From contig NW_027184085.1 in NCBI RefSeq assembly GCF_041296385.1, positions 14,007,301 through 14,071,300 on the forward strand: a DNA stretch of 64,000 nt, given 5' to 3'. The notes beneath the pieces were generated by a model that was not told the DNA's origin, searched no databases, and worked only from the letters and a program-made list of their open reading frames with translations. The stretch is from Aphelocoma coerulescens. Its lineage: Eukaryota; Chordata; Aves; Passeriformes; Corvidae. Made by a program: the position numbers and the translations under genes. Of the stretch, positions 12,508 to 22,102 are shown piece after piece (position 1 is the stretch's first letter; every line of letters starts with the position of its first letter).

Positions 12508-15500
12508 ATTGTTTATCATTATTTAAAGCAAATATGAACAATGATATAAAATTATTTACCTTTTACATTTTTTTTTTGTATTAGACCAAGGAATAGAATA
12601 ACTGATCTCATTCTTAAGCCAATGTTGTTTTTCCCCTTGAGTCTGCTGGAGAGAAAACTACCAGCCACAGCGTGGGGCTTTTATCCCCCTGCAAGTAACA
12701 TAAGTCAGACAAGGCATTAGCAATGACTTTTGCTTCAGTTGCATTTATTTTTGGTAAGCAAGCAAACCAGACAAGCTAGGCTTTCAAAAAGGGAACCTAA
12801 GAGAGAAGAAATTTAAGGAGCAGCACTTTTAATGATGCGGCCTTTGCTTGTGGCCAGAAACAATGGAGGGGATGAAGAGCTGGTACCAGTCCCAGCATCC
12901 CAATAAAACTGGTTCATAAGGTCATGTGGAGATGTTTCACATTATTCCTTTCCTGTGGTAGCTAAATTAGAGCATTTTCCTTTAAAAGAGTTGCAATGCA
13001 TACCAAAAGCAGATGTTTTGGAGGCAGGCCTGCTTCTGAGGGCTCCTGCCTCAGGGGCAGCCCAACAGGCTCTGAGTGATATTGCTGGATATTACGAGAA
13101 CGAGGGGAGTGAGGGGGGAATTTTTAGGGATCCTGGCATATTTTTAGATAGCTATTTTTGCTGCATAATTGGAGAAGTTATGACTGACACTTTCTCCCTG
13201 CCATATTTCTCTTTCTGAGACATCAGCTGTGCACAAACAAATGCCCCTGAAGTCACTGGAAACTGCTCCTATGGCAGCTGTCCCCAAGAGTACTGTGAGT
13301 GGGATGTTGTTTCTCCTGTTTACTGCATCTCTATTTTGGGTCCCTCCTCGTTTGTGTGAAGTGCATACATGTGTTTATGAACTGCCTGTTGCAAAGATAA
13401 GGGAATGTGGGGTGCTGCCCAGTCCTGTTTTCCATTACTCCTTTGTTTTTCTGTTTCTTGCTTCTCTTTCATGTTGCTTTGTCTTTTCATTTGTTTGTTT
13501 GTTTTTTGTCCGTCTCCTTCCTTCTACGGCAATGAACACAGTCTGCTCCTTGGCACATGCCAGTCAGGCCCTGCACACTTTGTCCCCCCTTTCTCAATAA
13601 GAAATCTGTTTGGAAAGAAAAAGAGGAGATGGAGAGCAAGAAGTATTCAGTATCTAAAAGCAGCTCATATTAAGCTACACAGATATGGTGCCTCATGCTC
13701 TAAGAATAATATAATGTGGATCTTAACCTAATATTGGCTGACCTGTGCATTTTAAAGGTAACTATTCCTTGAATACTAAAGCAATCATTTCAGATGAGTT
13801 ACAAAAACAAGCTCGTTCTGCACACTGCTGGTGATACAGGAGCAACATTTTTATACATTATACATGTGGGATACAGGAAGCTAATTATCCTTAATCTCCA
13901 AATACCTCTTTGCAACTGAAAAATATTGTGACTATGCATTTGCAGCTTCATTTCAAACCTACAAAAAAATCATCGGGCTGGGACACCTGCCATTTGGCTA
14001 CCATGTCCTGCTCTGCTGGCACCAGTGGGGACTTTGTGGAGAGCTGAAATGCTCACCAGGCCATCAAGCTATCCTACCCCAGCCTGCAAGATGTCCAGCA
14101 TCTCTCACGTAAAAAGCACCTACGTGTCTGAAGGAAATGCAGGTGTTCAAGGAGTAATATTCATACTTGCAGTGTAGTGCACTCTGTCTCTCTGTGCCAG
14201 TAGAAATGAAATGCTTCCACTTTGCTGAAAGGAAGTGTAGAAGATACTGCTCTGGTGTCACCTGGGAATTTTCTAAAATCCATTCTGTTTGAGGTGTTTG
14301 CTATGCTCACCAAAGTCATTAGGAACTCAAAGAGATGTTACATGAGATCTGTACTAACTCTTTAGCTTCTTTTGTGATTAAGTTGAACAACGTAAATTCA
14401 CTTTTTTCTGTCTTCTTACCGTGATGCTTTTCCTTTCTTGCTTTTTCATGTATGGATAAAAGTATTTTTGCATAAATGTAAATTCCATTTCCAAAAAAAT
14501 ACCACGGTTTCAATTTTGCTGCAAAGATATTTGTGTAGATATGTAGATATCATAGACACAGGATAGCTTATATTACTATGAAAGAGCACCTTTCTGAGAA
14601 CATACCATGTTAGGTTTCAGAGTAAAGAGCTCTCCACTGGAGAAATCAGTACTATTTGCTGCAGTAATTCCCTCTGGAATTTCTTTATTTTTCTACACTT
14701 GTTGATGTTGTTGTGTGCTTTCATTTGTAGTAGAGACAGATTTAAGTTTGTTGGTTTTTTTTGTAATCAGCCTAGATAATTTATAAGCCTGTGCTAGATG
14801 CAGCATTATCTTGGATTTTGGTAAATATAGCACACTCAAAGGCAGTGTTTTCAGTGGGAAAATAGCTGGATGGGTAAAAGCAAATGTGCTTGGATTTGGA
14901 TAAATGCTACAAAATACAACTTATATGTCAAACTGCTTAAGTCAATATGCACAGCAAGAAAATAACACCAAACTGTGTCAAGCTGATGATATCGTCTAAG
15001 CACTGAGGTTTATCGTGGGACTGACTCTGGTGTCTGTTTTATGGAGAGCAGTATCAGCTCTCTGCTTCCACACTGCCACTGAAACCAGCCTCAGATAATT
15101 TTCCTGGGAATAAAAGGTTTAAATCTGGCCTCTGGAAGCAATCTCCTGTGACAGCAAGGAACAAATGGCTACTTTGGTGCCATTCTGGTTAAAGAAACAT
15201 TAATATGTGACTCAGCATTAAGGTTAGCATAGCTGGAAGGAAGCCAAGAAAATAACTTTAGCTGATTCTATTTTTCTCTGTGATGCTGTCCACCACAGCA
15301 AATGAAAATTCAAAGAAAACATCAGAGACCAGTTTGCTGGAGTTTCCCGTGCTGATGCCATTTGCTGTGCACTAGGTTTCAGAAGGTGGCATTTCAGCAC
15401 TGGCACACAGGGTACCTTCTGGCTCATATCCTCTGGTGCCCAAGCAAAGGTACCTCTCTGAGTTGTGTTCCTTCCCTTCCTCCTCTCTTCCTTCCTTCCT

Positions 15501-18500
15501 ACCTTAGACAAAGTGAATTGCCATGACACCCTAAGTTGCTGCTCCTACACTTATTGACTATGTAGGCATTTGAAAGCTGGGTTGATTTTATGCAGTGGAC
15601 AGAGCTGAGACCTGGCCAGGACGGACTCTGTTTGAGGTCACACCAGATCTGAGCTGGACCTCAAAAATGTGGGATAGGAGAGGACTAGGAAACCATGTAC
15701 ATAATGTTGCTACTATTCTCTCTAACACCTAATTATTGGAGCAGGGCCAGTTCCTGCTAGCTTGGCTTATCTGGCTAAGCCCTGGAGAACTACTGTTGGC
15801 TGCTTGAAGCTTTCCTGGTCTTATCCCTAGGATACTGGCTGGCTCCTGACAGATGAAGTATGAAGCAATCTGTCTCCTCGCCTCCCTGGTTCAGACATGG
15901 CTCACTGAACGAGGTCCCTTTGGGAAAATCTCCATAATCAGAATGCAGTTTCTAGCACTGTGCTCCTTGCCTTCCTTTTGGCTGCCTTCTGCTTTGAATA
16001 CAAGAACCTGCAAGAAGTTTTCCCTAGGCAGACCTGGAGAGATCTTGGGACTCTTGCCATTTGCCAATGAACTCTGCTTCCAAGTCTTCACACTAGCCTG
16101 TACAATTCCTGAGGATATTTCTCAAAACCAGAAAGAAAAGCTCCCAGTTGTTTCTTGTTTGAAGCCTCTAATCCAGACCTTTCACATCTTGCAGTCAAAA
16201 GCCTTCCTATTGTTGCTATTTTATTTGCCACATTTTTCCTGACAGAGAGGCTCTTTGTATAAATTAAATCTAGTGATTGCGTAAGTATAAATTCCATTAC
16301 CATGGTCTCTTAAAACATCTTTAATTAAAAAGAAGGGAACAGCATGTCCATCAGCCACATCAGGCTGAGGCCTCCAGTCATCCTGTCCTGACTGATGAAG
16401 AGAAGCAGGGGTTGTTTCCCAGCACTGACAGCATCTGAGACACCTCAGCTGCCAACAACCTGGCATTTTCGTCAGCCTGGTTAGGTGACGCTTCTATCCT
16501 GAAGCTTTGTTCCAGAGGTAGCTTGAGTCACCCATATGACAGGACATGGACACAGGCAGAAATACCTGAACTGACTCTGACTGACTGTGCTCAAATGCAG
16601 CTGAAGGAGAGTTGTGTTTACATGAAGGTTTATTACACTACCCCAGACTTCTCTTACTTGTTCTGCTTTGTTTCTCCAAAATCTTTGGACAGATCCCCAC
16701 GTTCATGCCAGTGTGTCTGAGATCTGTTACTCAAGTGAGAGTGGGGCTTTATGTCCAGTGTATGAATTACCCATCACTAGCTGCAACCCTACAGCCACCA
16801 CCCTCCGTCTGGGTCTGCATTGTAACAAGGCAAAAGACAATGTGCTTCCTTCACACAAACTAGAAATAATGCCTCCAGCGCTTCTAAGTACTCAATAGAG
16901 TTTTAAATGATCATTTAGCATGAATAAAATAATTATGCATTGGTGTAATATTTGGGTTTTATAAAAGAAAAAAACTTCAGCTCTCATCCTTAGCAACAAA
17001 GCAACAAAGAGAGGTCTAGGACATTTATTTTTTGAATAGCAGAACTCTGTAGTCCTGTCAAAGATAAGAAATTAGCAGTGCCTTGATATGTTAGAGTGAA
17101 GCTTAATAACAGCTTCTAAACCACTCAAAATACACTTTCCTTTCTTCATTCAATGAACAGATGTATCTAGAATCAATTTGCAATGAGGGCCAAAGATTAA
17201 TAAAGCAAATTACCTCTATTATCTTCTATCCTAGAAAGGATTTCTTTCCTCCATTGTGCTAACAACCATGACCTTTGGGACTTATAGCAGAGGCCATCTT
17301 TTGTTTTGAGTGTTTGCTTTTATTGACTCTTTTTATAACTTCTTGATGATTAGGGTTTTTTCTTTTGCCTCTGTTTCCACATTCTGGTGACATGTCTGTG
17401 GCAGCCAATGTATGCCCCAGCACCCACTGTCATTTCCAAGCATTATGTCCAAACATGTCACTCCCGGTGGTGATAAGGAAAGACATAAGGGTGTCCTGTG
17501 CACTTCCAGTGTCCAAAAAATGCTGACCTACTTAAACGCCATATATTTTGTTTTTTCACAGAAATGCACTATCTACAAAAAGTGTTCTCTTCAAACAAAT
17601 TTCAGAGCCAGTGAAAGAATTCATGCTTTTGCCTTTCAAATAGATTTTTTTTATATACGTTTACTCCTGAAGGGTGAAAGATAGCATAATTTCAGGATGC
17701 AAACCACAGCTCAAATAAAAATTGCTTCAGTTTGATTTTGCCTAACATGGGATTGAGGTAAGTTAACCATAAGTTATCTAACCATACATTAGTTCCCCTT
17801 TTTTATTTTTGAGTGAAGTTTAAGTTCCTCTGAAAGAGGTATGTAACTCCTTTTAAAAGGCATGAGCTGCCCTGATCACATTCAAAATCAGAAGTTTAAT
17901 CTCTCAAATTGGTCAGAAATTTAACCTAAATAACAGTGAATATTATCCAGCGGGTTTTTTCTTATTAATTATTTTTTAATATTTATTTTAGAATGATTGT
18001 TCTTGTCGGGGGATATCACAGCCTGGGTCTTTTGGAAACTTTGCCAGCTGAGTCACTGCCTTATCTAGGTGCTTTTTACAGCTCCAACATCAAGATTTCT
18101 ACACTGAGATGAAATATTAATAAAGGCATAAACCACAATAATTTCTCTTCCTAAATAGATGTTCCTTAAGTAGATATTCCTCAAGTAATGATGACTTGTT
18201 TTAATTACACTAAATACATGCTGGATGTCATACTCTCCAGAGTGACAAGAAGCATGACAGCACATCAAAGAAAGAAGAATAGGGCAACATTACTCGAGGT
18301 ACTGGAATAGTTTACCACATTGCATTAAAAAGTCAGCCCTCCTTGAAAGGTGTATTTAGATGTGCATTTACCCCACAAAGCTTTATTCTTTCTCTCCTAG
18401 TGGCATTTCTAGTTTGGAGCTTTAAACTTGAAGTGGATCAGAAGGAATGTTGCTGAAACCACACTGCCTATTCACCCAGGATATTAGAAATCTTTGCATC

Positions 18501-19585
18501 AGCTCTGAGTCAAATGCTCTTTAGAAGTTTGTATTTACAACCTCATAGGTTTCTTATTTTGCCACTGGGATGTTATGACTGAGCCTGCTGTCTCAGTGGT
18601 CTGGAGACAATACTTGGATTCATATTTTTCTCACTTGAAGGAGTAATAATGAAGATATTCACCCTGATTCTGAGAGCTTGACCTCTGTCTCTTTAGATTG
18701 CTTTTGCTCAAATGCTAACAACACTGCAGAGTTTCACAAAAACTTGTTTTGGTCCAGACTTTTTAATTTAAAAAGGTGATAATTATAATGAGCTACATGA
18801 TAGGATTTCTGCCTAAACGGCCATAACAAAACAGGATATAAGTTTGGGAAGAAGGACCATGAACATAGAAACAGATCAGAAGAGACCAGTACTCTTTCAG
18901 ATCAGCAACAAGTGAGTTTAACTTTTCAGCAAATGGAAAAGAACTTGCTTGAAATGCAAAAAAAGGGACAGGAACAGATCACTGGGTATGGAAGTGGACT
19001 AAAGGAACAGAATTGATGAAAAACAGTCTGTTGATGACGGAAGGATAAGACATCTGTTCATGGATAGGCAGCTCATCTGATGGGCAATATCATAATTTGC
19101 CATCTTTGAAACTGTCAACATGATGAGAGAAGTGGGTGATAGATGTGCTGAAAGTTGTTCAAAAACAAATTTCAGGTTTTTCAGGTGTGGATAAGAGAGC
19201 TGGTTGATGCAGAAAGCAGGAACTCCATAACACAGGGATCATCAAAAGTAGGGCAGGAGAGGATTTCCACCCAACACAGTCAACTACCATGAAGCCATAT
19301 GAGAAGGTGAAATAACTGTGAGGGTGGATTGAGCTTCTGGTTAGAAGCACAGCAGGAGAACAAGGATTTGTGGTAAGGAACCAAAGCAAGACAAGAGTGC
19401 TGCTAGATAGGAAGCTGATTTGGCAGCAGAAGGGAAGAGTGTGGAAGACAGGAGAAAGGAGCTGGAGGCTGTACTTTTTAGCAAACATACCGGACTGGAA
19501 ATGTTAAAGCGGACATGACAGCTGGTACATTTCAAAGAGAAGATACTTGTCTGAATGATAGTGGAGTTTTTTGTGCTCAGCCGCA
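12508..19585. other. AT-rich non-coding DNA, no gene recognised
   Basis: About 7 kb without a recognisable gene or interspersed repeat. A small (TTTG)n tract lies at 13490-13508. Frames of 100-130 codons at 13229-13600 (+), 15853-16242 (+) and 19159-19488 (-) are rich in Leu, Phe, Ser and Cys and have no domain signature. I read them as chance frames. Confidence 0.6.
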
Positions 19586-19991
19586 TGACCGCTTGACTCT
19601 GCCTAGCAGGCTGCAGCTCCCTATGGGCACAGCCGGGGTTACTTAGGGCAGTGTGACTAGTCGCATCCCAGAGTCGATTTTGGACAGCCCCGCCATCTGG
19701 CTCCGGCAGCCAGCAGCGTTACAACACAGTGGTAATGAAGAAGGTAGAGAAGGATCTCCCATGAGAGTGGTAAGATGGCTTTATTCACATCTTGTCCCGG
19801 CACCCTCGGAAGCAAAGAGAGAGACCTCGTGCTCTGGGTACAGGGTGGTTTTGTCAGGGGCTCAGGGCCGATCCCTGGGCGGGGTTGGGGTACAGGAGCC
19901 AATAGGGAGAAACTGAGGGAGTGGTCAAGGCTAGGGCAGGGAACAGGGAGAACATGGCATCACAGAATCAGTGGGTTAACAGGCTACCACA
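19586..19991 (-). repeat. 3' LTR of the ERVK-like element
   Basis: About 95% identical by eye to the right-hand LTR. On the minus strand it starts TGTGGTAGCC, carries an inverted CCAAT box (ATTGG) in U3 and a poly(A) signal AATAAA at 19780-19785. Compared with its partner it has a 7-bp insertion near 19700 and a different far end: the partner ends in GTTACAACA on the minus strand, but here the matching end is shortened by about 5 bases. The left boundary is uncertain by a few bases. Confidence 0.88.
19780..19785 (-). promoter_or_regulatory. Poly(A) signal AATAAA in 3' LTR
   Basis: Reads AATAAA on the minus strand inside the 3' LTR. The same signal is kept at 21891-21896 in the 5' LTR. It marks the R region and fixes the element's orientation. 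Confidence 0.75.
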
Positions 19992-20003
19992 TCTCACCCT
20001 TTT
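19992..20003 (-). other. Polypurine tract of the ERVK-like element
   Basis: On the minus strand the bases just before the U3 start (TGTGG) read AAAAGGGTGAGA, purine except for one T. This is the expected place for the tract that primes plus-strand DNA synthesis in retroviruses. It overlaps one arm of the palindrome at 19997-20022. Confidence 0.7.
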
Positions 20004-20022
20004 CAATTTAAATTGAAAAGGG
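19997..20022. repeat. Perfect 26-bp palindrome beside the LTR
   Basis: The 13 bases 19997-20009 (CCCTTTTCAATTT) are followed without spacer by their exact reverse complement. It begins five bases inside the element from the 3' LTR and overlaps the polypurine tract. In RNA or single-stranded DNA it would fold into a strong hairpin. Confidence 0.95.
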
Positions 20023-20030
20023 AAGGGCTT

Positions 20031-20053
20031 CATTTTTATACAATATAAAAATG
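20031..20053. repeat. Inverted repeat, 10-bp arms, 3-nt loop
   Basis: CATTTTTATA, a CAA spacer, then the exact reverse complement TATAAAAATG. It lies eight bases beyond the 26-bp palindrome, so two strong hairpins sit in tandem at the 3' end of the element's interior. Confidence 0.93.
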
Positions 20054-20464
20054 GTAAAATAATGCAATTAAATTAAATTTCAAATGATGATGCAGCTGGT
20101 TGTTGTCTTTGGAGATCAGTGCTGGCTGAGTTTTCACACAGCAGTTGCTTTCGTAGCTTCTTCTGCTGAGGCTGCTAGGATCTTCTGGTTTCTACTTTCT
20201 TCGCTTCTCGTCAAGGTGGCATGGCGAACGGGGAAAAGGGGTGCTGCGCTGCTCTTTTGCAGCTGCCAATCAGGTCAGACCAGGTCGCACGATCCCCGGG
20301 CCGGGGCCTCTCCGCGGGTCTGATCCAGGGCTGATCCAGGGCTGGGCCCCTGCCCCCCCAGGCGCAGCCACCGCTCCCGACACTGCTCAGGGCCGGCCTG
20401 GCCCCGCATAGTCCCAGGGCCAGGGATGGCCTGGCGGGGGCTGGGACGCCTCGCCGCCTTTTGC

Positions 20465-20482
20465 TTTTTTTTTTTTTTTTTT
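20465..20482 (-). repeat. 18-bp poly(T), poly(A) in element orientation
   Basis: An uninterrupted T18 on the + strand inside the GC-rich interior. Read in the direction of the element it is A18, so it could be either a simple-repeat expansion or the trace of a polyadenylated RNA joined into the interior. Confidence 0.9.
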
Positions 20483-20969
20483 CTCTCTTGGGCGCTGCTG
20501 TCGCTCCGTGGTCCGAGCTCACTGGGAGAAGGGGACTGGGGCAGGACCGTGGCGAGCCATGCTGTGCCAGCTGGGGGCTGCTGCGCCGGGCCAGTTCGTG
20601 CGCACTTTCGGGTTCAGGGAGCAAGGGACCGGCAGGAGGGGAAGGAGGGACTGCTCAGGGCAGGGACGGGACAGGACTCGCCGGTGAAGAGGGGCGTGAG
20701 CATGGGCAGGACTTGCTGCCAGGTGGGGAGAGGGCAGCCCGCATAGCCCCATGGGGCCCCAGGGTGGGAAGGCGCACAGCTGGAATGAAACATGCTGCGA
20801 TGGAGGGGAAGGACTGCTGGAGGCACCTGTGCCGCTGCACAGAAAGGGACTGCGTACAAAGGCTTCAGGAGCGGGGAAGGCGCCGATGCAGCACACCGAC
20901 CGACGCAGGGGGCGGGGTTAGGGAGGAGCCAAAGGTTTTTGTGCGAGCGGGAAGATACAAGAAGAAGTC

Positions 20970-21010
20970 AACATGGCGGGGCCAAACCACAGGGCTGTGG
21001 CCATCTTGGC
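20970..21010. promoter_or_regulatory. Two YY1-like motifs, one per strand
   Basis: ACATGGCGGG on the + strand at 20971-20980 and GCCAAGATGG on the minus strand at 21001-21010 both resemble the YY1 core (AAnATGGCGGC). YY1 sites are common in mammalian ERV and LINE control regions. Function here is inferred from motif match only. Confidence 0.35.
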
Positions 21011-21678
21011 TGCTACTTAGAGCCAGCACGGCAGGGGTTTTATGGGTCGGGATAGGGGTTTCAGGGAGCTCCTGGACCGGGGTGATCAGCCCTGGCGTGA
21101 TAAGGGGACGGGGAGACACGGAAGGGTTGGAACATTTTCCAGTCTCTCCTGAGGGTCAGAGGGAGAGAACCGGAGGTTTCCATTTCCAGATGACTAAGTG
21201 AAACAAAACAAAGGTTAGTTCTCTCGGGTGCAGAGACTCCCCATGCACTGCTAAAATAAACTCCCAAAACTGGGGGCACTAAACTTGTATCTTCTCTTGG
21301 TAGGGATGGGTTTTTTTTCTTGCCGAGGCTTCCATGAGGCGCAACCTCCTTCACCTTGCCAAGAACCCACCCCCAACCCTCAACCCAAACCAAGGCAAAA
21401 GGATTATACTAAAAAGAAAAATGACCCCCTGAACCAGGCCTTTCCTGGCTCACTTCTGAGGCTTACCAGCACAAAGAGTGTCCCAACTCTTTTACCAGGC
21501 CCACCAGGCTCCTCTTCAGGGCTTTCCAGAATGGAGAATCAACTAAAAGCACTCGGTTTAGTCCATCACTGCCAGCCAACCTCTATAAGAGCGCTACTCT
21601 TCTCAGGAGGCTACTGGCTGTCCCTTCGGTCAAGGAAATGGCTTCCCAAAGGCAACTAGGCTCTCCAGGGCACGTACT

Positions 21679-21696
21679 GCCTCACACTGGGCGCCA
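21679..21696 (-). other. Primer-binding site, tRNA-Lys type
   Basis: On the minus strand, two bases after the U5 end, the sequence reads TGGCGCCCAGTGTGAGGC. The first eight bases TGGCGCCC match the 3' end of lysine tRNA complements used by class II (ERVK-like) and lentiviral elements. The later bases differ from the canonical forms, so the exact isoacceptor is uncertain. Confidence 0.8.
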
Positions 21697-21698
21697 GT

Positions 21699-22102
21699 TG
21701 TTGTAACTGCTTGACTCTGCCTAGCAGGCTGCAGCTCCCTGAGAGCACAGCTGGGGTTACTTAGGGCAGTGCGACTAGTCGCATCCCAGAGTCGATTTTG
21801 GACAGCCCCACCATCTGGCTCCAGCAGCGTTACAACACAGTGGTAATGAAGAAGGTAGAGAAGGATCTCCCATGAGAGTGATAAGATGGCTTTATTCACA
21901 TCTTGTCCCAGAGCCCTCAGAAGCAGAGAGAGAGACCTCGTGCTCTGGGTGCAGGGTGGTTTTGTCAGGGGCCCAGGGGTGGACCCTGGGCAGGGTTGGG
22001 GTACAGGAGCCAATAGGGAGAAACTGAGGGAGTGGTCAAGGCTAGGGCAGGGAACAGGGAGAACATGGCATCACAGAATCAGTGGGTTAACAGGTTACCA
22101 CA
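21699..22102 (-). repeat. 5' LTR of the ERVK-like element
   Basis: On the minus strand it starts TGTGGTAACC and ends GTTACAACA, the usual TG...CA LTR form with a short terminal inverted repeat. It has an inverted CCAAT box (ATTGG) in U3 and AATAAA at 21891-21896. I see no good TATA box. It is the better preserved of the two LTRs at its U5 end. Confidence 0.9.

Larger units (their letters stand above)
20200..21135 (-). other. GC-rich, CpG-containing interior of the ERV
   Basis: This part of the interior is strongly GC- and CpG-rich compared with the AT-rich flanks. It has a tandem 11-bp repeat (TGATCCAGGGC twice, 20321-20342), G runs and an 18-T run. Long open frames on both strands, up to 246 codons at 20461-21201 (+), probably result from low stop-codon density in GC-rich DNA; none matches a retroviral protein. 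The longest one runs against the direction of the element. It may be a decayed gag remnant, packaging or leader RNA, or captured non-viral sequence. Confidence 0.6.
19586..22102 (-). mobile_element. Non-autonomous endogenous retrovirus, ERVK-like, two LTRs
   Basis: A complete small LTR element in reverse orientation. The right LTR (21699-22102) is the 5' LTR and the left one (19586-19991) the 3' LTR. Orientation follows from the AATAAA signals on the minus strand, the primer-binding site left of the right LTR and the polypurine tract right of the left LTR. The interior is only about 1.7 kb and I recognise no gag, protease, reverse transcriptase, integrase or envelope sequence in any frame. 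It would therefore have needed proteins from a related full-length element. The two LTRs differ at roughly 20 of about 400 aligned bases by hand count, plus one 7-bp indel, so the insertion is not recent. I found no clear target-site duplication. Assignment to class II rests on the primer-binding site. Confidence 0.88.

Noticed and set aside
12028..12519. Open frames on both strands through the purine-rich repeat (Lys/Pro-rich and Phe/Leu-rich)
   Set aside because: They are translations of simple repeats and have no independent coding signal.
15853..16242. 129-codon + strand frame with hydrophobic stretches
   Set aside because: Starts with ATG but has no signal of a known family and no promoter or splice context.
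19657..20011. Paired frames repeated at 21630-22182 with similar protein sequence
   Set aside because: The similarity is only because both lie in the two copies of the same LTR; LTRs are not coding here.
20211..20624. Minus-strand frame of 137 codons in ERV orientation as a possible gag remnant
   Set aside because: It is Pro/Ala/Arg/Ser-rich with a lysine run from the A18 tract and shows no matrix, capsid or zinc-knuckle motif.
20461..21201. 246-codon + strand frame, the longest in the window
   Set aside because: It lies in the GC-rich interior of an ERV that runs the other way, begins at a poly(T) run and matches no family. GC-rich DNA has few stop codons by chance.
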